Below, piece after piece: positions 63,079 to 64,000 of a DNA stretch of 64,000 nt. The stretch is taken from the NCBI RefSeq assembly GCF_004104355.1, contig NZ_RJLM01000001.1:848711-912710 (forward strand), read 5' to 3'. A program made the translations under genes and the position numbers. This DNA comes from Photobacterium chitinilyticum. GTDB lineage: Bacteria > Pseudomonadota > Gammaproteobacteria > Enterobacterales > Vibrionaceae. Within the stretch, counting starts at the first letter, position 1; each line of letters starts with the position of its first letter. The notes beneath the pieces are model-generated. The model was not told the origin of the DNA. It saw only the letters and a program-made list of their open reading frames with translations, and did no database searches.

Positions 63079-64000
63079 ATGCAAGATGCAAACGCTAGGT
63101 TTCCTTTTACGGCCAGGATATTAATCCTCCGCCAATTCCTTTGGGGAGCCGCTTTTTATGGTACATATGTTTTATTGACGAAGTTTTTCCTGGTTGAGCT
63201 TAATTATAGTGAAGCTGACACTATCATGATGCTGGGTGCATTTGGTGCTGTAGGCCCTGTGTTTTCAGCCGTTGGGGGCTTTGTTGCTGACCGATATATC
63301 GGCTCATTCAGAGCGGTGTATATTGGCTATAGTGCCTATACTATCGGGTTCTTTATGCTCGGGTTGGGTGCTGCGCAAGTTAATATCCCGCTGAGTATTT
63401 TTTCTATCGCATTAATAGGTTATGCACGGGGACTATCAGCAACCTGTCCGACGGTATTGTTTGGTAACTCATATTCTGCGACAAACCGTGAGGCATTTCA
63501 GCAGGGCCTGACGATTAACTACTCGATTAACAATCTGGGATCGTTTTTATCGCAATACTTATTCCCATTCATGGTTGCGTATCTAGCTTACCAAGGTAAC
63601 TTCTTCATTTCATCATTCTTGATGATGCTAACTCTGGTTCTATTTTTCACCTATCGGAAAAAGTTTGTTGCTGCAGGTAATGATTTAGATAAGCGCCCTG
63701 TAAGCATGAAGGTATGGGCGGGCTTTATTATTGGCTCTGCTGTTATGCTTCGATTGGTTTACTGGATCTTTGATAATTTAGAGGTAGGGAAGTATTTTCT
63801 CTATGCGCTAGGCGTGTTTGTCATTCTGTATTTCATTTTTGAAATAACAAGAGCAACCATCGCGTATAGATACAAAATGTGCTGTGTGTTGATCATGATT
63901 TTCATTTTCATGGTTTTTTACTTCTATTATGGTCAAATGCTTACCTCAATGAATATCTACGCCATTAATCTAATGGGTAGTGAGCTGATGGGATTCATTC
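63079..64000 (+). CDS. POT/PTR2-family proton-dependent peptide transporter, truncated by window end
   Basis: The open frame runs off the window after about 307 codons. It begins MQDANARFPFTARILILRQ with AAGGAG about seven bases before the ATG. Membrane segments appear from residue 16 on. The family motif is GGFVADRYIGSFRAVYIG near residues 67-84 (POT G-G-x-x-A-D-x-x-x-G), followed by GNSYSATNREAFQQGLTINYSINNLGSFLSQ near 128-160, which matches the POT FYxxINxG block in form. At least eight helices lie inside the window. Di- or tripeptide import is likely by family. Confidence 0.88.
   Translation, partial: MQDANARFPFTARILILRQFLWGAAFYGTYVLLTKFFLVELNYSEADTIMMLGAFGAVGPVFSAVGGFVADRYIGSFRAVYIGYSAYTIGFFMLGLGAAQVNIPLSIFSIALIGYARGLSATCPTVLFGNSYSATNREAFQQGLTINYSINNLGSFLSQYLFPFMVAYLAYQGNFFISSFLMMLTLVLFFTYRKKFVAAGNDLDKRPVSMKVWAGFIIGSAVMLRLVYWIFDNLEVGKYFLYALGVFVILYFIFEITRATIAYRYKMCCVLIMIFIFMVFYFYYGQMLTSMNIYAINLMGSELMGFI

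Overview
The window looks like chromosomal DNA of a marine gammaproteobacterium, most likely a member of the Vibrionaceae (Photobacterium or a near relative). This rests on the mix of enteric-like housekeeping proteins (AroH, YajQ, YjjI/YjjW, YbiT, LpxL, MoeA/MoeB, FolE), the periplasmic nitrate reductase genes, a GH19 chitinase, and moderate GC with AT-rich intergenic DNA. The species is an inference. I see no rRNA, tRNA, insertion sequence, prophage or CRISPR array.

Layout. 0-8 kb: a two-gene ABC exporter, a small KorA/TrfB-like DNA-binding protein, then a leftward operon encoding a membrane-anchored DUF2760 protein and two divergent Hsp70-like ATPases. 8-16.7 kb: an HNH protein (YajD), a membrane site-2 protease, a winged-helix protein, the nitrate reductase operon napE-napA-napB-napC (with no napD or napF beside it), and two tandem LpxL-type lipid A acyltransferases. 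16.7-26.8 kb: pirin, a J-domain protein, an SdaC-like amino acid transporter, an HDOD protein, yajQ, aroH, a stand-alone degenerate PEP-synthase C-terminal domain, and selO. 26.9-41.6 kb: an unknown two-TM protein, a CvfB-like RNA-binding protein, an orphan peptide-binding protein, an OmpA-like lipoprotein, moeA-moeB, folE, a LysR regulator, the yjjI-yjjW glycyl-radical enzyme and its activase, an L,D-transpeptidase and a TerC protein. 42-55 kb: a chemoreceptor, a 52-residue protein with its own terminator, an ArcD-like antiporter, SOS-controlled sulA, a hydrolase, ybiT, an operon of three unknown genes, a crotonase, and grpB-like and membrane genes. 55-64 kb: a GH19 chitinase, an LRR protein kinase, a GNAT acetyltransferase, a tryptophanyl-tRNA synthetase behind a short leader with tandem Trp codons, a methyltransferase, a GST, an MBL hydrolase and the start of a POT transporter cut by the window edge.

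How genes work together. NapE/A/B/C form a quinol-to-periplasm nitrate reduction chain; its molybdenum cofactor needs MoeA/MoeB encoded 20 kb away. YjjW activates YjjI. The DUF2760/Hsp70/Hsp70 set reads as one chaperone-like module at the inner membrane. The most striking regulatory find is the Trp-Trp leader peptide in front of the TrpRS gene, which suggests that charging of tRNA-Trp controls expression of the synthetase. Other points worth attention are the PEP-synthase-like pseudoenzyme beside aroH, the nap operon without napD, the three-gene unknown operon at 51.2-53.1 kb, and the LRR kinase.
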